This document shows positions 1-7,851 of a stretch of 25,961 nucleotides of DNA, piece by piece. The stretch covers positions 1 through 25,961 of the forward strand of contig JANQDY010000018.1 of the NCBI GenBank assembly GCA_028278625.1. Direction: 5' to 3'. The translations under genes and the position numbers were made by a program. This DNA comes from Thermodesulfobacteriota bacterium (GTDB lineage: Bacteria > Desulfobacterota > DSM-4660 > Desulfatiglandales > Desulfatiglandaceae). The notes under the pieces were generated by a model. That model ran no database searches. It worked only from the letters and a program-made list of their open reading frames with translations, and was not told the origin of the DNA. Numbering within the stretch: the first letter of the stretch is position 1; each line of letters begins with the position of its first letter.

Positions 1-338
1 TGAACGGCAGTATTTACCAAAGGGGCGGCGTGCTTCACGCGGATTATGTTTTTGAACCGGGATACCAACTGGAATCCATCGAAGAACACGCTCAATTCAT
101 GTACGAAAACAAGCACCTGAAAGCCGTTCCCAGGGCAAAGGCCGATGAAAACGGGCTAGAAATCGTCGAAGTCGGATCCCACCGCAGAGGAATTTTGGAA
201 GAACTTGAAAAGGCGCATATCTACATTCACCAGCTCTCCAGTCAGAATAAGAACCTTGAAAAAAGACTGGCAATGCTGGAAGCACTGCTTGCTCAAAAGA
301 ACGGATCCGAGAGCATGCCCGCGGAGGAAAAGAAGTAA
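1..338 (+). CDS. C-terminal part of a tail-fibre/S74-like surface protein (5' truncated)
   Basis: The frame is open to the left edge, so the GTG at 30 is probably internal and the gene begins outside the window. The visible residues contain an aromatic stretch with DYVFEPGYQLESIEEHAQFM, then a Lys/Glu-rich region, and end in a predicted coiled coil (about the last 45 residues, heptad-like LEELEKAHIYIHQLSSQ). This layout (D-Y-V-F-x-x-x-Y-x-L-x-S-I/L-x-E followed by a short helix-rich tail) resembles the C-termini of many bacterial proteins annotated as tail-fibre-domain or intramolecular-chaperone-like. I see no catalytic motif, and the function of the missing N-terminal part cannot be judged. 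A strong hairpin terminator follows about 35 bases after the stop. Recognition of the family is from memory and moderate. Confidence 0.7.
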   Translation, partial: NGSIYQRGGVLHADYVFEPGYQLESIEEHAQFMYENKHLKAVPRAKADENGLEIVEVGSHRRGILEELEKAHIYIHQLSSQNKNLEKRLAMLEALLAQKNGSESMPAEEKK

Positions 339-371
339 CGCCCGCAACGTGTGGTATTGATCCCCTCACCA

Positions 372-417
372 ATGCCCTCTTCATCCCTTTTGCGGAATGG
401 AGAGGGCATCTCTTTTT
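372..417 (+). terminator. Rho-independent terminator of the left-edge gene
   Basis: A perfect 9-bp stem ATGCCCTCT (372-380) / AGAGGGCAT (401-409) encloses a 20-base loop and is followed by CTCTTTTT. The T run lies on the plus strand only, so it serves the left-edge gene and not the minus-strand TPR gene that ends at 464. Confidence 0.8.
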
Positions 418-463
418 CGCCCACCTGTTTTCGGAGTCCCATTTGTCTGCCCGCGGGCCCGCA

Positions 464-2356
464 CTACCCTGACATCAGCTGACGGACCGCCAAACGGACC
501 TGTGCGAACACGGATTCCCAATCCCCTTGTCGTGGTTGCCTGAACAGTGTCATGGTCGGATACCAGGGGCTGTCGCTACGATCCAGGAGCCAGCGCCAGT
601 CACAAGGGGCGGATAGCAGAACAAAGGTTCGCTTTCCCATGGCGCCCGCCAGGTGCGCCACCGCCGTATCCACGGAAATAATGAGGTCAAGGTTTGAAAT
701 GACGGCGCAGGTATCGGAAAAATCCGAGAGACTGTCTGCAAGGCTCGTGACATGGATCTTGTTTTTCATTGCCTCTGTCTCATTGGCGGCGTCCCCTTTC
801 TGCAATCCGAAGAACCTGACAGAAGGCATATCCGCGAGGGTGATGAAATGGCCCAGGGAACAGCTGCGATGGCGGCCCTTTTCATTGTTGAGATTGCCCG
901 CCCAGACAATGCCGATCTTAAAATCATTGGCATTGGACAATTGTTCCCCCCAATAGGCGGATTTTGCGGAATCCGGAAAAATATAGGGAACCTTGCGGGG
1001 AATGGTATCCATACGGGTCTGAAATACCGCCGGAAGGCTGAGCAACGGCACCACGTCATCGAAGGGGATGTCCGGGCCTGCGGTCTCTTTCCCCGCAATG
1101 AGGGAATCCACACCGTCAAACCCTTTCAGCAGCGCATAGAGTTCTTTTTGCACTTCAAGAATGACGGTTCCACCCCCCCGTGATTTCACCATAGGGAGAT
1201 AGCGAACAAAGTGAAGGGTGTCGCCGAAACCCTGTTCATAATGAACCAGCAGCCGTTTTCCCTTTAGCGGCCCGCCATCCCAGCGGGGTGCATTGAATCT
1301 CCAGGGGTAAATGGCATTCTGGTCCGGCTTGCTGAATCGGGCTTCATAATCCCTAAAACCATTCTCCAAATCTCCCGACAATAACCGGGTCAGAGCTCTA
1401 TTCCAAAGCGCATCGGTAAAACCGGGTTTCAGATGCAAGGCTTGATTGAGGGTTTCAATGGCTGCCTGCACTTCTCCCAGATTTTGGAGCGCCACCCCCA
1501 GGTTATTGTAGGCTTCTACAAATTCAGGGCTTTTATCGATTGCATTGTGAAGGGCCCGTTTGGCATTTTCATATTTCCCCAGCCGGTTATACGCAACACC
1601 GAGATTGTAGTGCGCCTCAGGATAGTCATTCCGAATGGCGACCGCCGTCTTGAAAGATGCCACGGCAGCCTTTAGCCGGCCCCTGGATAGCATTATGTTG
1701 CCCAGATTGTTATGGGCTTCTGCAAAATCCGGTTTCAGACGGACCGCGGTCTCAAAATGCGTTGTTGCCCCGAAATCGTCTCCCAGCTCATGCAGCAGGG
1801 CGCCCAGGTTATGATGGGCTTTGACAAAGTCCGGTCGAAACTTCAAGGAAGCCTCGAAACAGGCCTTTGCTTTCTCCTTTTCACCGGTCTCTTGATAGGT
1901 GTTGCCGAGGTTATAATAGGCATCCACAAAACCAGGGTTCAGGGAAATGGCTTTTTCGAAATTGAAAATGGCTGCTTCATGTAACCCTTGTGCTTTCTTG
2001 GCCTTGGCCAGATTGTAAGCCAGATCCGCATTATCCGGTTTTAGCGCCAGTGCCCTTTCAAACGCCTGGCCCGCTTTGTCGTGGCGCCCTTCCAGGCTGA
2101 GCAGGATTCCTAAGAAATGATGGAACCGGGGATCGGTTTCATTTAATGCCAGGGCTCTTTTGATGCCTGCGAGTGCCGCTTCATGCTCACCCGTCTGATG
2201 GCATATGACGCTCAAGGTATAAATGGCTTCCGTGTGGTCCGGTGCTCTACCTATGAGATCCGCCAGGAGCTGTCGGGCGGTGTTCAGCCGGCCCGCCTGA
2301 TAGGATGCCAGGGCTGAGGCAAGGATTTCATCTGTTGTTCTGTCTTTTTTGGCCAT
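464..2356 (-). CDS. TPR-repeat protein with GT9/heptosyltransferase-like C-terminal domain
   Basis: About 630 aa. Residues roughly 5-330 are some nine tandem 34-residue TPR units with the usual pattern (A-x-x-x-L-G-x-x-x, P-x-F-x-x-A-x-x-N-L-G). The C-terminal about 270 residues resemble the GT-B glycosyltransferase 9 fold: HYEQGFGDTLHFVRYLP, then IGIVWAGN, then the late motif SVDTAVAHLAGAMGK and CDWRW. Family knowledge: TPR-GT proteins of this build are common in Desulfobacterota and are guessed to act in protein or polysaccharide glycosylation, but few are characterised. Start: ATG at 2356 is preferred; an adjacent in-frame TTG at 2359 is possible. No convincing Shine-Dalgarno is close, so translation may depend on the upstream FG-GAP gene, whose stop lies 42 bases before. 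Donor and acceptor cannot be told. Confidence 0.85.
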   Translation of the reverse strand: MAKKDRTTDEILASALASYQAGRLNTARQLLADLIGRAPDHTEAIYTLSVICHQTGEHEAALAGIKRALALNETDPRFHHFLGILLSLEGRHDKAGQAFERALALKPDNADLAYNLAKAKKAQGLHEAAIFNFEKAISLNPGFVDAYYNLGNTYQETGEKEKAKACFEASLKFRPDFVKAHHNLGALLHELGDDFGATTHFETAVRLKPDFAEAHNNLGNIMLSRGRLKAAVASFKTAVAIRNDYPEAHYNLGVAYNRLGKYENAKRALHNAIDKSPEFVEAYNNLGVALQNLGEVQAAIETLNQALHLKPGFTDALWNRALTRLLSGDLENGFRDYEARFSKPDQNAIYPWRFNAPRWDGGPLKGKRLLVHYEQGFGDTLHFVRYLPMVKSRGGGTVILEVQKELYALLKGFDGVDSLIAGKETAGPDIPFDDVVPLLSLPAVFQTRMDTIPRKVPYIFPDSAKSAYWGEQLSNANDFKIGIVWAGNLNNEKGRHRSCSLGHFITLADMPSVRFFGLQKGDAANETEAMKNKIHVTSLADSLSDFSDTCAVISNLDLIISVDTAVAHLAGAMGKRTFVLLSAPCDWRWLLDRSDSPWYPTMTLFRQPRQGDWESVFAQVRLAVRQLMSG

Positions 2357-2398
2357 CAATCAAGTAGAAAATGGACTTAATGCATCCCTTCTTTCTGT

Positions 2399-3976
2399 CT
2401 ACTCCATATCGTACATTACCAGTCTGGTTTTGGAAACGCCAAAGGAATCACGGGTCACATTGGCCATCACCAATTCCTTGAGGCCGTCATCATCCGGATC
2501 GCCCACCTGGTATCCGACCACCGGTCCGGAGAGTTTTGGGGACATCCATCTTGATACCAGACCCACCTCGTCCCACGCCAGAAAATGAACCCGACCACTG
2601 CCGAACCAACGGAACGAGGACAGCATTCTCGCTGTTTTGGATTCATTTTTGCAGACAACTACCTCGCTTATTCCGTCCCCGTCCACATCATGGGCAAAGA
2701 TGGGGGACGCCACAAAAAGCCTTTCACCGGTATGGGCCATGCGGTTCACATTCGGATCAAAGTACTCCATGCCGCAAAGACTCCCTCCGAAGAACTGATC
2801 GCTTTTCCATAAGTGTCCACCTGCCGGTCCGTATACCTCAAGATGCTCCCAGGGACCGAGCAATACGGTGGACCTTGCACCCTCGCCTGATAGATCACAT
2901 TGAATGAAATTGAAAACGTTGCCAAAACGGGGAAGGTCAAGGGGTGCTGCCGGAACAAAATCCGGCCCTTGGCGTTTCAGAATGTGAACACGGCCACTAT
3001 AATTCCCTTCCGCATTTCGCTTCTGTCCCAGAATCACCCTTCCCATGCCGGGCAGATCCGTAATCCGAATCAACCAGTCTTGATCATTGACAATTTCCTT
3101 GAACTGAGACCCATCCCATTCAAGAACAAAGGATGCCGTGCCGGTTTCAGTTGCATTGGAGACGTAAACCTCGTCCCTGCCGTTTCCGTCGAGGTCCGCC
3201 GCGTTCATGTAGATATAATTGGCGGACCAAACACCTTCAATGACTTTAAAAAGGTAGGGACCCTTTTTCCATTTATAAACGAAAACCTTCCTTTTATCGA
3301 TCAGAATCAGTTCGGTTTTTCCATCCCCATCCACATCCCCCATATCAACGCCCCTGATTTCAGCCTTTAAGCGCCGCACAAGAGAAGGCCGCCTTCGAGA
3401 TTCGAACCCGTCCTCTCCGAGCGCCACCAATGCGTTACCATGGGATTCTCCGTATCCCGATTCGCCAGATTCTGATTCTTGAGAAGCTACCCCTCCTCCC
3501 GTGATCCTGCTGTTGATTTCCCCGGCAAAACGGTTCACCGCGGGCATCAGGCCGTCCATGCCCTTTCCATGGTCGTATGCGGTAAGCAGTACTTCCGAAT
3601 TGTTGATATCCAGAATCTTGGCATCGATACTGATGTTTTCCCCAAAGACGGTAAGACTGCCCAAAACAACATAGTCAACTCCCAAGGTTTCTCCGATTTG
3701 AAGCGCCTTGGCCTTGCCCATTTCGCCGGTTACACCCGCACACGCTTTCAGAACAATACCCTTGTCTAGGATATCCAGTCTCTTCTTTCCGGCGAGTCTG
3801 GAAGTGAGCATGTCAAGAACACCTTGTTTCAGAAAACCGAGATTCCCATTGGCGTTTACGGTGAAAGGGAAGATGGCGAGCTTTTTACGGTCATCGGAAC
3901 CGCCGTACCCATTGGCTGAGAAGGTCAACAGAAATAGAGCAACGCTTAAAACAATGAGGAATCTTCCGGCTTTCAT
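2399..3976 (-). CDS. Exported CsgG/TolB-like + FG-GAP repeat protein
   Basis: About 525 aa from the ATG at 3976, which has a good ribosome site (GGGAG about 6 bases upstream); a longer in-frame extension to 4015 lacks one. Residues 1-25 are a signal peptide (hydrophobic IVLSVALFLLTF, then small residues), with no lipobox Cys. Residues about 30-165 look like the CsgG/FlgO/TolB-N-like fold found in outer-membrane-associated proteins (KLAIFPF, LTSRLAGKKRLDILD, LGVDYVVLGSL, DAKILD). The rest carries five FG-GAP/VCBS-type calcium-loop repeats: DVDGDGKTELILI, DLDGNGRDEVYVS, a degenerate DLSGEGARSTVLL, DVDGDGISEVVVC and DPDDDGLKELVMA, consistent with a beta-propeller. Probably periplasmic or outer-membrane. 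It lies upstream of and close to the TPR-GT gene, so the two are probably cotranscribed. Molecular function unknown. Confidence 0.85.
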   Translation of the reverse strand: MKAGRFLIVLSVALFLLTFSANGYGGSDDRKKLAIFPFTVNANGNLGFLKQGVLDMLTSRLAGKKRLDILDKGIVLKACAGVTGEMGKAKALQIGETLGVDYVVLGSLTVFGENISIDAKILDINNSEVLLTAYDHGKGMDGLMPAVNRFAGEINSRITGGGVASQESESGESGYGESHGNALVALGEDGFESRRRPSLVRRLKAEIRGVDMGDVDGDGKTELILIDKRKVFVYKWKKGPYLFKVIEGVWSANYIYMNAADLDGNGRDEVYVSNATETGTASFVLEWDGSQFKEIVNDQDWLIRITDLPGMGRVILGQKRNAEGNYSGRVHILKRQGPDFVPAAPLDLPRFGNVFNFIQCDLSGEGARSTVLLGPWEHLEVYGPAGGHLWKSDQFFGGSLCGMEYFDPNVNRMAHTGERLFVASPIFAHDVDGDGISEVVVCKNESKTARMLSSFRWFGSGRVHFLAWDEVGLVSRWMSPKLSGPVVGYQVGDPDDDGLKELVMANVTRDSFGVSKTRLVMYDME

Positions 3977-4066
3977 TATTCTCCCTTTCGGATTCAATCG
4001 GCCAGTTTTGCGCAAGCTTTTGAAGTGCTTTCAAGAAACCCCGGGGCTTTGTACATACGAGAACCC

Positions 4067-4270
4067 TCAGCTTCTGAATTCAAGGATATCTCCCGGTTGG
4101 CATTCAAGGTGCCTGCAAATGGCTTCCAGCGTCGAAAAACGAATTGCCTTGGCTTTTCCTGTCTTAAGAACCGACAGATTCTGTTCCGTAATTCCGACCA
4201 ATTTCGCAAGCTCAATTGATTTCATTTTGCGTTTTGCCAGAACGACATCCAGATTTACGATGATAGGCAT
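4067..4270 (-). CDS. Small Cro/CI-family HTH regulator (YozG-like)
   Basis: 67 aa, nearly all one helix-turn-helix: MPIIVNLDVVLAKRKMK is followed by SIELAKLVGITEQNLSVLK, TGKAKAIRFSTLEAIC and a C-terminal LECQPGDILEF, the hallmark of the short YozG/HTH_26 group of Xre regulators. Start at ATG 4270, with GGAG six bases upstream; the TTG at 4285 would overlap the previous stop. It starts 11 bases after the DUF2975 gene ends. DUF2975 membrane proteins next to a YozG-type regulator are a familiar pair, so it probably regulates its own operon, perhaps through the large inverted repeat at 4883-4920. Signal and wider targets are unknown. Confidence 0.85.
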   Translation of the reverse strand: MPIIVNLDVVLAKRKMKSIELAKLVGITEQNLSVLKTGKAKAIRFSTLEAICRHLECQPGDILEFRS

Positions 4271-4281
4271 GTTTTCTCCGG

Positions 4282-4824
4282 TCAAACCGTCAGCTCATTT
4301 TCTTCGGCCAGTATTCTGCCTTCATCCATTACCCATGCAATGACAAAGATGATTCCCCCTGCCATCAGTGTGGTGATTTCCCAGGAGCTGACCCCCACAC
4401 TGAGGGTTCTGCTGCCGGGGGGATTGCCCAATGAAAACAGAACGCTTTTGGCCGACTCATAGACGATGGACAGGGCAACCCACAGAAGGAGCCCCTTTGC
4501 CGTATTTTTGAACAGCTTCACGTGTTCAAAGGAGAACACAACGCCCTCCTTATAGAAGGAAAAGAGCTTTCGTACGTTCCAGATTCCGTAGGTTAACGCA
4601 GCCAGGGGAAACAGGCATGCAAACAACCCTAGCACCTGGAGTTTCAGGGGCAGGGGATGGGGTATGAGGGGGGTCGCCGGTCTATTGACGGTGATGAGTG
4701 TCTCCGGAAGATGGTTAATGAAGACCCAATACAATAGATAATATAATGGTACGATGACCAGAAAACACGAAAGCAAAATATAGAGCACTTTGCCGATTCG
4801 TCTGATTTTGAATAGATTCTCCAT
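4282..4824 (-). CDS. DUF2975 family membrane protein
   Basis: 180 aa with four predicted membrane segments: about 12-32 (VLYILLSCFLVIVPLYYLLYW), 64-82 (LGLFACLFPLAALTYGI), 112-128 (GLLLWVALSIVY) and 150-168 (ITTLMAGGIIFVIAWVM), ending in the family's typical EGRILAEENELTV tail. This C-terminal segment (E-I-T-T-L-x-A-G-x-I-x-x-I-A-x-V-M-x-E-x-x-x-L-x-E-x-x-x-L-T-V) is diagnostic of DUF2975. GGGAGG lies seven bases before the ATG. The downstream gene encodes the partner regulator. Members are of unknown function; the pair is plausibly a membrane-linked transcriptional switch, but that is inference. Confidence 0.85.
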   Translation of the reverse strand: MENLFKIRRIGKVLYILLSCFLVIVPLYYLLYWVFINHLPETLITVNRPATPLIPHPLPLKLQVLGLFACLFPLAALTYGIWNVRKLFSFYKEGVVFSFEHVKLFKNTAKGLLLWVALSIVYESAKSVLFSLGNPPGSRTLSVGVSSWEITTLMAGGIIFVIAWVMDEGRILAEENELTV

Positions 4825-4856
4825 GGAAAGCCTCCCTTGTTGATTGATTTTGGTTG

Positions 4857-4885
4857 AGGATACGTGTGATGTGTTTGTTTGTCAA
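4857..4885 (-). promoter_or_regulatory. Sigma70-type promoter of the DUF2975-regulator pair
   Basis: On the minus strand a perfect -35 TTGACA (4885-4880) and TATCCT (4862-4857, 4 of 6 matches) are separated by 17 bases. It lies about 33 bases upstream of the DUF2975 start codon. The -35 box overlaps the inverted repeat at 4883-4920. Confidence 0.6.
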
Positions 4886-4920
4886 TCATTTTTTATCGTT
4901 TTTCGATAATTTCATGATTG
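4883..4920. promoter_or_regulatory. Nested inverted repeat, candidate operator
   Basis: Two nested perfect inverted repeats share one centre: outer CAATCAT (4883-4889) / ATGATTG (4914-4920), inner TTATCG (4893-4898) / CGATAA (4904-4909), with a five-T centre. It overlaps the -35 box of the DUF2975 promoter, so binding by the small HTH protein would repress or reposition polymerase. It is AT-rich with no T run placed as a terminator tail. Confidence 0.5.
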
Positions 4921-5051
4921 AGTTTCAGCCTTTTTTGACCTGGGGCGAAAATGCGCCCCATCCATACCCGCCGAACAGACGCGTTTTGAAATTCTCTTTA
5001 AACGATGGCAAAAGGATATGATTTGCGATCTTATGTTAGGAAGGATTCTTG

Positions 5052-5201
5052 TTAATGACTGGAATCTGGCCCATTGGCCGTTTGGCAGATCACCAGCATT
5101 TTTCCCTTGCGCTTTTCCTCTTCTTCTTTCTGATTCTCCGAATGAAGACCGGCGCAACCCACCAAAATCAAAAGGCCCATTAAAAAAATGAACTTCCCCA
5201 T
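5052..5201 (-). CDS. Small lipoprotein (49 aa)
   Basis: A short gene with a clear type II signal: MGKFIFLMGLLILVGC, lipobox LVGC with Cys16, followed by a Lys/Glu-rich stretch (SENQKEEEEKRKGK) and a short tail ending in PDSSH. GGGG lies about 9 bases before the ATG at 5201. It sits 82 bases after the alpha/beta hydrolase stop on the same strand. The mature peptide is only about 34 residues, so it may be a structural or regulatory envelope lipoprotein. No family was recognised. The signal peptide plus lipobox argues strongly that it is real despite its size. Confidence 0.65.
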   Translation of the reverse strand: MGKFIFLMGLLILVGCAGLHSENQKEEEEKRKGKMLVICQTANGPDSSH

Positions 5202-5283
5202 CGCTCAATCCCCGTAAGCATCCATGCACCGCCCTTTGAAAATGGACTGAAGCGGGCCGGTGTTTCCGTGAGGAAAACCGTCT

Positions 5284-6084
5284 CTATCCATCGGCCAGGA
5301 ATTCCAGGACGTCATTGTCAAATCTTTTCTTTGTGCCCGCCGAATACTTGTGACCGGCACCTTCATAGAGCAGGAGTTGGCTGTTTGAAATTCTGCGGGC
5401 GGTCTCACGGATGAGCCCCGACGGATAGAAAACATCTTCGGTGCCGCCAGCCAGGAGTGTCGGCGCTTTGATTTCCTTGAGGCGGTGGGCAGCGTCGTGA
5501 TTAAGATCAGCGTCAATGGTCACAATATAATCGGACGGATCATTCGGAGCCCCGGCCAGGGTCGTGCCTAAAAGACGCATCATCCACCTGAAAACCAGCC
5601 TTCCCGCCTTCCCGCTATACATGACCGATGAACTCACGTGAATATCCGTCCACCGATTTTCAAGGGCCCATGTTCTCCAGTGCCTTAACAAGTCCTTCCC
5701 TTCTTCTCCCACCCGAAAGGCCGTTGATCCCAAAACCAACCGATTCACCAGATGAGGATAATCGGCCGCAAAGTATTGGGCAATTTCACCGCCGGTGGAA
5801 AGCCCCACAACATGCGGGGGGGAACTGAATTCGCTCTCCACCATTCGGGCATAGTCATGAGACATGTCGCGCGTTGAATAGCCGACCGGCAAGCCCTGTT
5901 TTCGCGTCACCAGAAATACGGAGTACTGTTTTAGGTAGGACTGAAAGGCCAGTTTGAACATTCGAAGGCCCATGCCCGTCGGGGTTTTGTTTTCGACGCC
6001 CAAACCGTCAAAAAGAAGGATCACCCTTGATCTCTTGCCGATTCTAGCGTAGGGAAGACCCCCGTACAGATATCCCGATTCCAT
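5284..6084 (-). CDS. Alpha/beta hydrolase fold protein
   Basis: 266 aa from the ATG at 6084, which has GGGGGAA upstream; the open frame extends further upstream but that part reads antisense to the SUMF1-like gene and is not coding. Visible elements: ILLFDGLG (oxyanion strand), the nucleophile elbow GLSTGG (Ser about residue 115), an acidic residue in GGTEDVFYP and the catalytic His in GAGHKYS near the C-terminus. So the Ser-Asp-His triad is complete, in the expected order. No signal peptide, so probably cytoplasmic. The substrate cannot be told; general esterase or C-C hydrolase is possible. It follows the SUMF1-like gene by 37 bases and is probably cotranscribed with it. Confidence 0.8.
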   Translation of the reverse strand: MESGYLYGGLPYARIGKRSRVILLFDGLGVENKTPTGMGLRMFKLAFQSYLKQYSVFLVTRKQGLPVGYSTRDMSHDYARMVESEFSSPPHVVGLSTGGEIAQYFAADYPHLVNRLVLGSTAFRVGEEGKDLLRHWRTWALENRWTDIHVSSSVMYSGKAGRLVFRWMMRLLGTTLAGAPNDPSDYIVTIDADLNHDAAHRLKEIKAPTLLAGGTEDVFYPSGLIRETARRISNSQLLLYEGAGHKYSAGTKKRFDNDVLEFLADG

Positions 6085-6121
6085 GGAGAATTCCCCCAAA
6101 GCCAAAGAGAGGGAAAAGGGT

Positions 6122-6976
6122 CTATTGGCTCTCCCGCACGAGCCTGAATCCGGTGGTTTGATACCGATTGGCGTAATGGCTGTAGTTTCGGTTGGCACAA
6201 CGACAGCGGCTGCCGGTCCCATACCAGCTGCCCCCCCTTCGCACCTTGTTGGTTCCTGTCTCCATGGAAGGGGCTTCACCCTGGGATTGGGATTTCACGG
6301 CGACATCCGGTTTGTAGGGATGAAACCAGTCTTCACACCACTCCCAGACATTCCCGTTCATGTCATAGAGTCCCCATGCATTGGGTGCATAGCTCTTCAC
6401 CGGTGCGGGCTTGTCCGGCGGTAGTCCCTTTGATTCAACGGTATCGACACACGCGGGGCTTTTCAGGGTATTGTTGGCATACATGGCCTTGTTGCAGTCG
6501 ATTTTGTTGCCGATTCCGTAAGCGGTGTTTGTGCCGGCCCTGCAAGCGTATTCCCATTCCGCCTCGGTGGGAAGCCGGTAAACACCGTCACCACGGGCGT
6601 TGAGCTTTTTTATGAATTTGACGCAGTCCTGCCAGGAAACCCTGACCACCGGCATGTCAGGAGTACCTTTCTTGCGGCCAAAAAACCGTTTTCCCATGAC
6701 GGCACGCCATTGTTTGACGGTGACTTCGGTGGTCTGCAAATAGAAGGGCTTTTTGATCTTGGCCGTATGGATCACTTCATCCCTTTCACGGGAAGGCTCG
6801 TCCGGCGGGCTTCCCATGCTGAAAGTACCGGCCGGAATCAGCACAAATTCCATGCCGATGGAATTGGCAATCCTTTTTTCAAGAGCCCAGGCTGGCTGGG
6901 ACATGAAGAGGGCTGTCACAAAGACCGCTAAGAATAGAACGGCTCCTTTTCTGGCGTATTTAAGTTGATCGAACAC
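6122..6976 (-). CDS. Exported SUMF1/FGE-fold protein lacking FGE catalytic Cys pair
   Basis: 284 aa from a GTG at 6976 with GGGAGG seven bases upstream. Residues about 13-32 form a signal peptide (AVLFLAVFVTALFMSQPAWA), so it is secreted to the periplasm or surface. The body is the formylglycine-generating-enzyme/sulfatase-modifying-factor fold: GMEFVLIPAGTFSMGS, VTVKQW, PVVRVSWQDC, RLPTEAEWEYACRAG, GLYDMNGNVWEWCEDW, RRGGSW and a final RCANRNY...GFRLV. In true FGEs two copper-binding Cys follow RGGS(Y/W); here that position reads YGTGSRCRCANR and the pair is not matched. Family knowledge says most bacterial members are not formylglycine enzymes. Likely a carbohydrate or protein-binding or structural surface protein; exact role unknown. 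An upstream promoter is at 7002-7030. Confidence 0.85.
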   Translation of the reverse strand: MFDQLKYARKGAVLFLAVFVTALFMSQPAWALEKRIANSIGMEFVLIPAGTFSMGSPPDEPSRERDEVIHTAKIKKPFYLQTTEVTVKQWRAVMGKRFFGRKKGTPDMPVVRVSWQDCVKFIKKLNARGDGVYRLPTEAEWEYACRAGTNTAYGIGNKIDCNKAMYANNTLKSPACVDTVESKGLPPDKPAPVKSYAPNAWGLYDMNGNVWEWCEDWFHPYKPDVAVKSQSQGEAPSMETGTNKVRRGGSWYGTGSRCRCANRNYSHYANRYQTTGFRLVRESQ

Positions 6977-7001
6977 AATGACCCTCCCGGTGCGCAATAA
7001 A

Positions 7002-7030
7002 GTTAAATGTGATTATTTTCAGAATATCAA
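7002..7030 (-). promoter_or_regulatory. Candidate promoter of the SUMF1-hydrolase genes
   Basis: On the minus strand TTGATA (7030-7025) and TTTAAC (7007-7002) are 17 bases apart, about 25 bases before the GTG start at 6976. An AAGCC...GGCTT pair with a T run (around 7044-7085) between the preceding amidohydrolase gene and this promoter may be a weak terminator, which would make this the boundary between the large operon and the next transcript. Confidence 0.45.
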
Positions 7031-7080
7031 AAAAAAATGGGGAGTAAAAGAAAAAAGCCATAACAGAGCCTCACCGCTTC

Positions 7081-7851
7081 CTATAGGGCTTCACCAATGA
7101 TACCCAGAACCTCGTGAATTCCTGATTGAATGCTTTTTACTCTTTCGATAATGATGTTTTCGGTTTCAGGGTCCAAATAGAGATTCTGATTGATTTCAAT
7201 TTGGAGCGCCAGCTTTCCCCTGGCAACCAGAACCGGGCCGTAGCGGGTGACAATGAATCCACCCGCATATGGAACATTGATGGCCACTGAAAAACCGGCC
7301 TTTTCGAAAACCTCCTTCACAAACCATAAGAAGGGCGTTGCGCAAGTAAGCTCTCCCCTCGAAGGGTCCCTTTTTCCTTCCGGTCCCCCATTGTTGCCAA
7401 GGGTGATATCTTTTCTTTTCCGGCCCCTGTCAGGCGCTTCCGCAGGCGCGATGCCCTGTAGCGAGTGGCAATCCAAAAGCCCTTTGACATCCGCCATGAA
7501 AACGGCCTTTTCCAGTTGCCTGTGATACGGTTCGTAATGGGTTTTAAGACGCCGCAAAATCTCCTTTTCATCCGGGGCGGCACCGGACCTGTAAATCAAA
7601 CGGCCGTGGTAATCCACCAGAGCAACCGGCCCTTTGGCCTCCCGCTGGTCCGGGGGCCTGTTCAGGTCCACCACCAGCCTGCTCCATTCCGAACACAGGA
7701 CTCTTTTAGCGGGCAGCCGGCCGAAAATCTCCCTGGTACCCACATCAACGGCATCGGCCACTTCGGTATTCGTCAAACGGATGCGCCATCGGACCTCCTT
7801 TGGGATCCTTCCGGAGCAATGGGGCAGCGAGATGACAAAAGGGAGCTTCAT
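7081..7851 (-). CDS. N-formylglutamate amidohydrolase family protein
   Basis: 256 aa from the ATG at 7851 (GAGGAG six bases upstream). The first four bases overlap the preceding ATP-grasp stop (ATGA), so translation is coupled. Family motifs visible: VISLPHCSGRIP at the N-terminus, the Arg-rich SRLVVDLNRPP near residue 60, DYHGRLIY, LLDCHSL in the middle, and NVPYAGGFIV and LALQIEINQNLY near the C-terminus. Known members hydrolyse N-formylglutamate (Hut pathway) or other acyl-amino acid amides using a metal. No histidine-degradation genes are near; the neighbours are three ATP-grasp ligases and a peptide transporter. I infer a role in cleaving an amide in a peptide-like compound made or imported by this operon. 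The true substrate is unknown. Confidence 0.85.
   Translation of the reverse strand: MKLPFVISLPHCSGRIPKEVRWRIRLTNTEVADAVDVGTREIFGRLPAKRVLCSEWSRLVVDLNRPPDQREAKGPVALVDYHGRLIYRSGAAPDEKEILRRLKTHYEPYHRQLEKAVFMADVKGLLDCHSLQGIAPAEAPDRGRKRKDITLGNNGGPEGKRDPSRGELTCATPFLWFVKEVFEKAGFSVAINVPYAGGFIVTRYGPVLVARGKLALQIEINQNLYLDPETENIIIERVKSIQSGIHEVLGIIGEAL

Noticed and set aside
3708..4343. 211-aa open frame on the plus strand
   Set aside because: Runs antisense across the FG-GAP start, the HTH gene and part of DUF2975; composition is Pro/Arg/Phe-rich shadow sequence.
4912..5229. 105-aa minus-strand open frame
   Set aside because: No ribosome site, no motif, and the overlapping 49-aa lipoprotein frame has a signal and lipobox.
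7081..7851. Histidine-degradation (HutG) function
   Set aside because: Fits the family but no other hut gene is near; the operon context points elsewhere.
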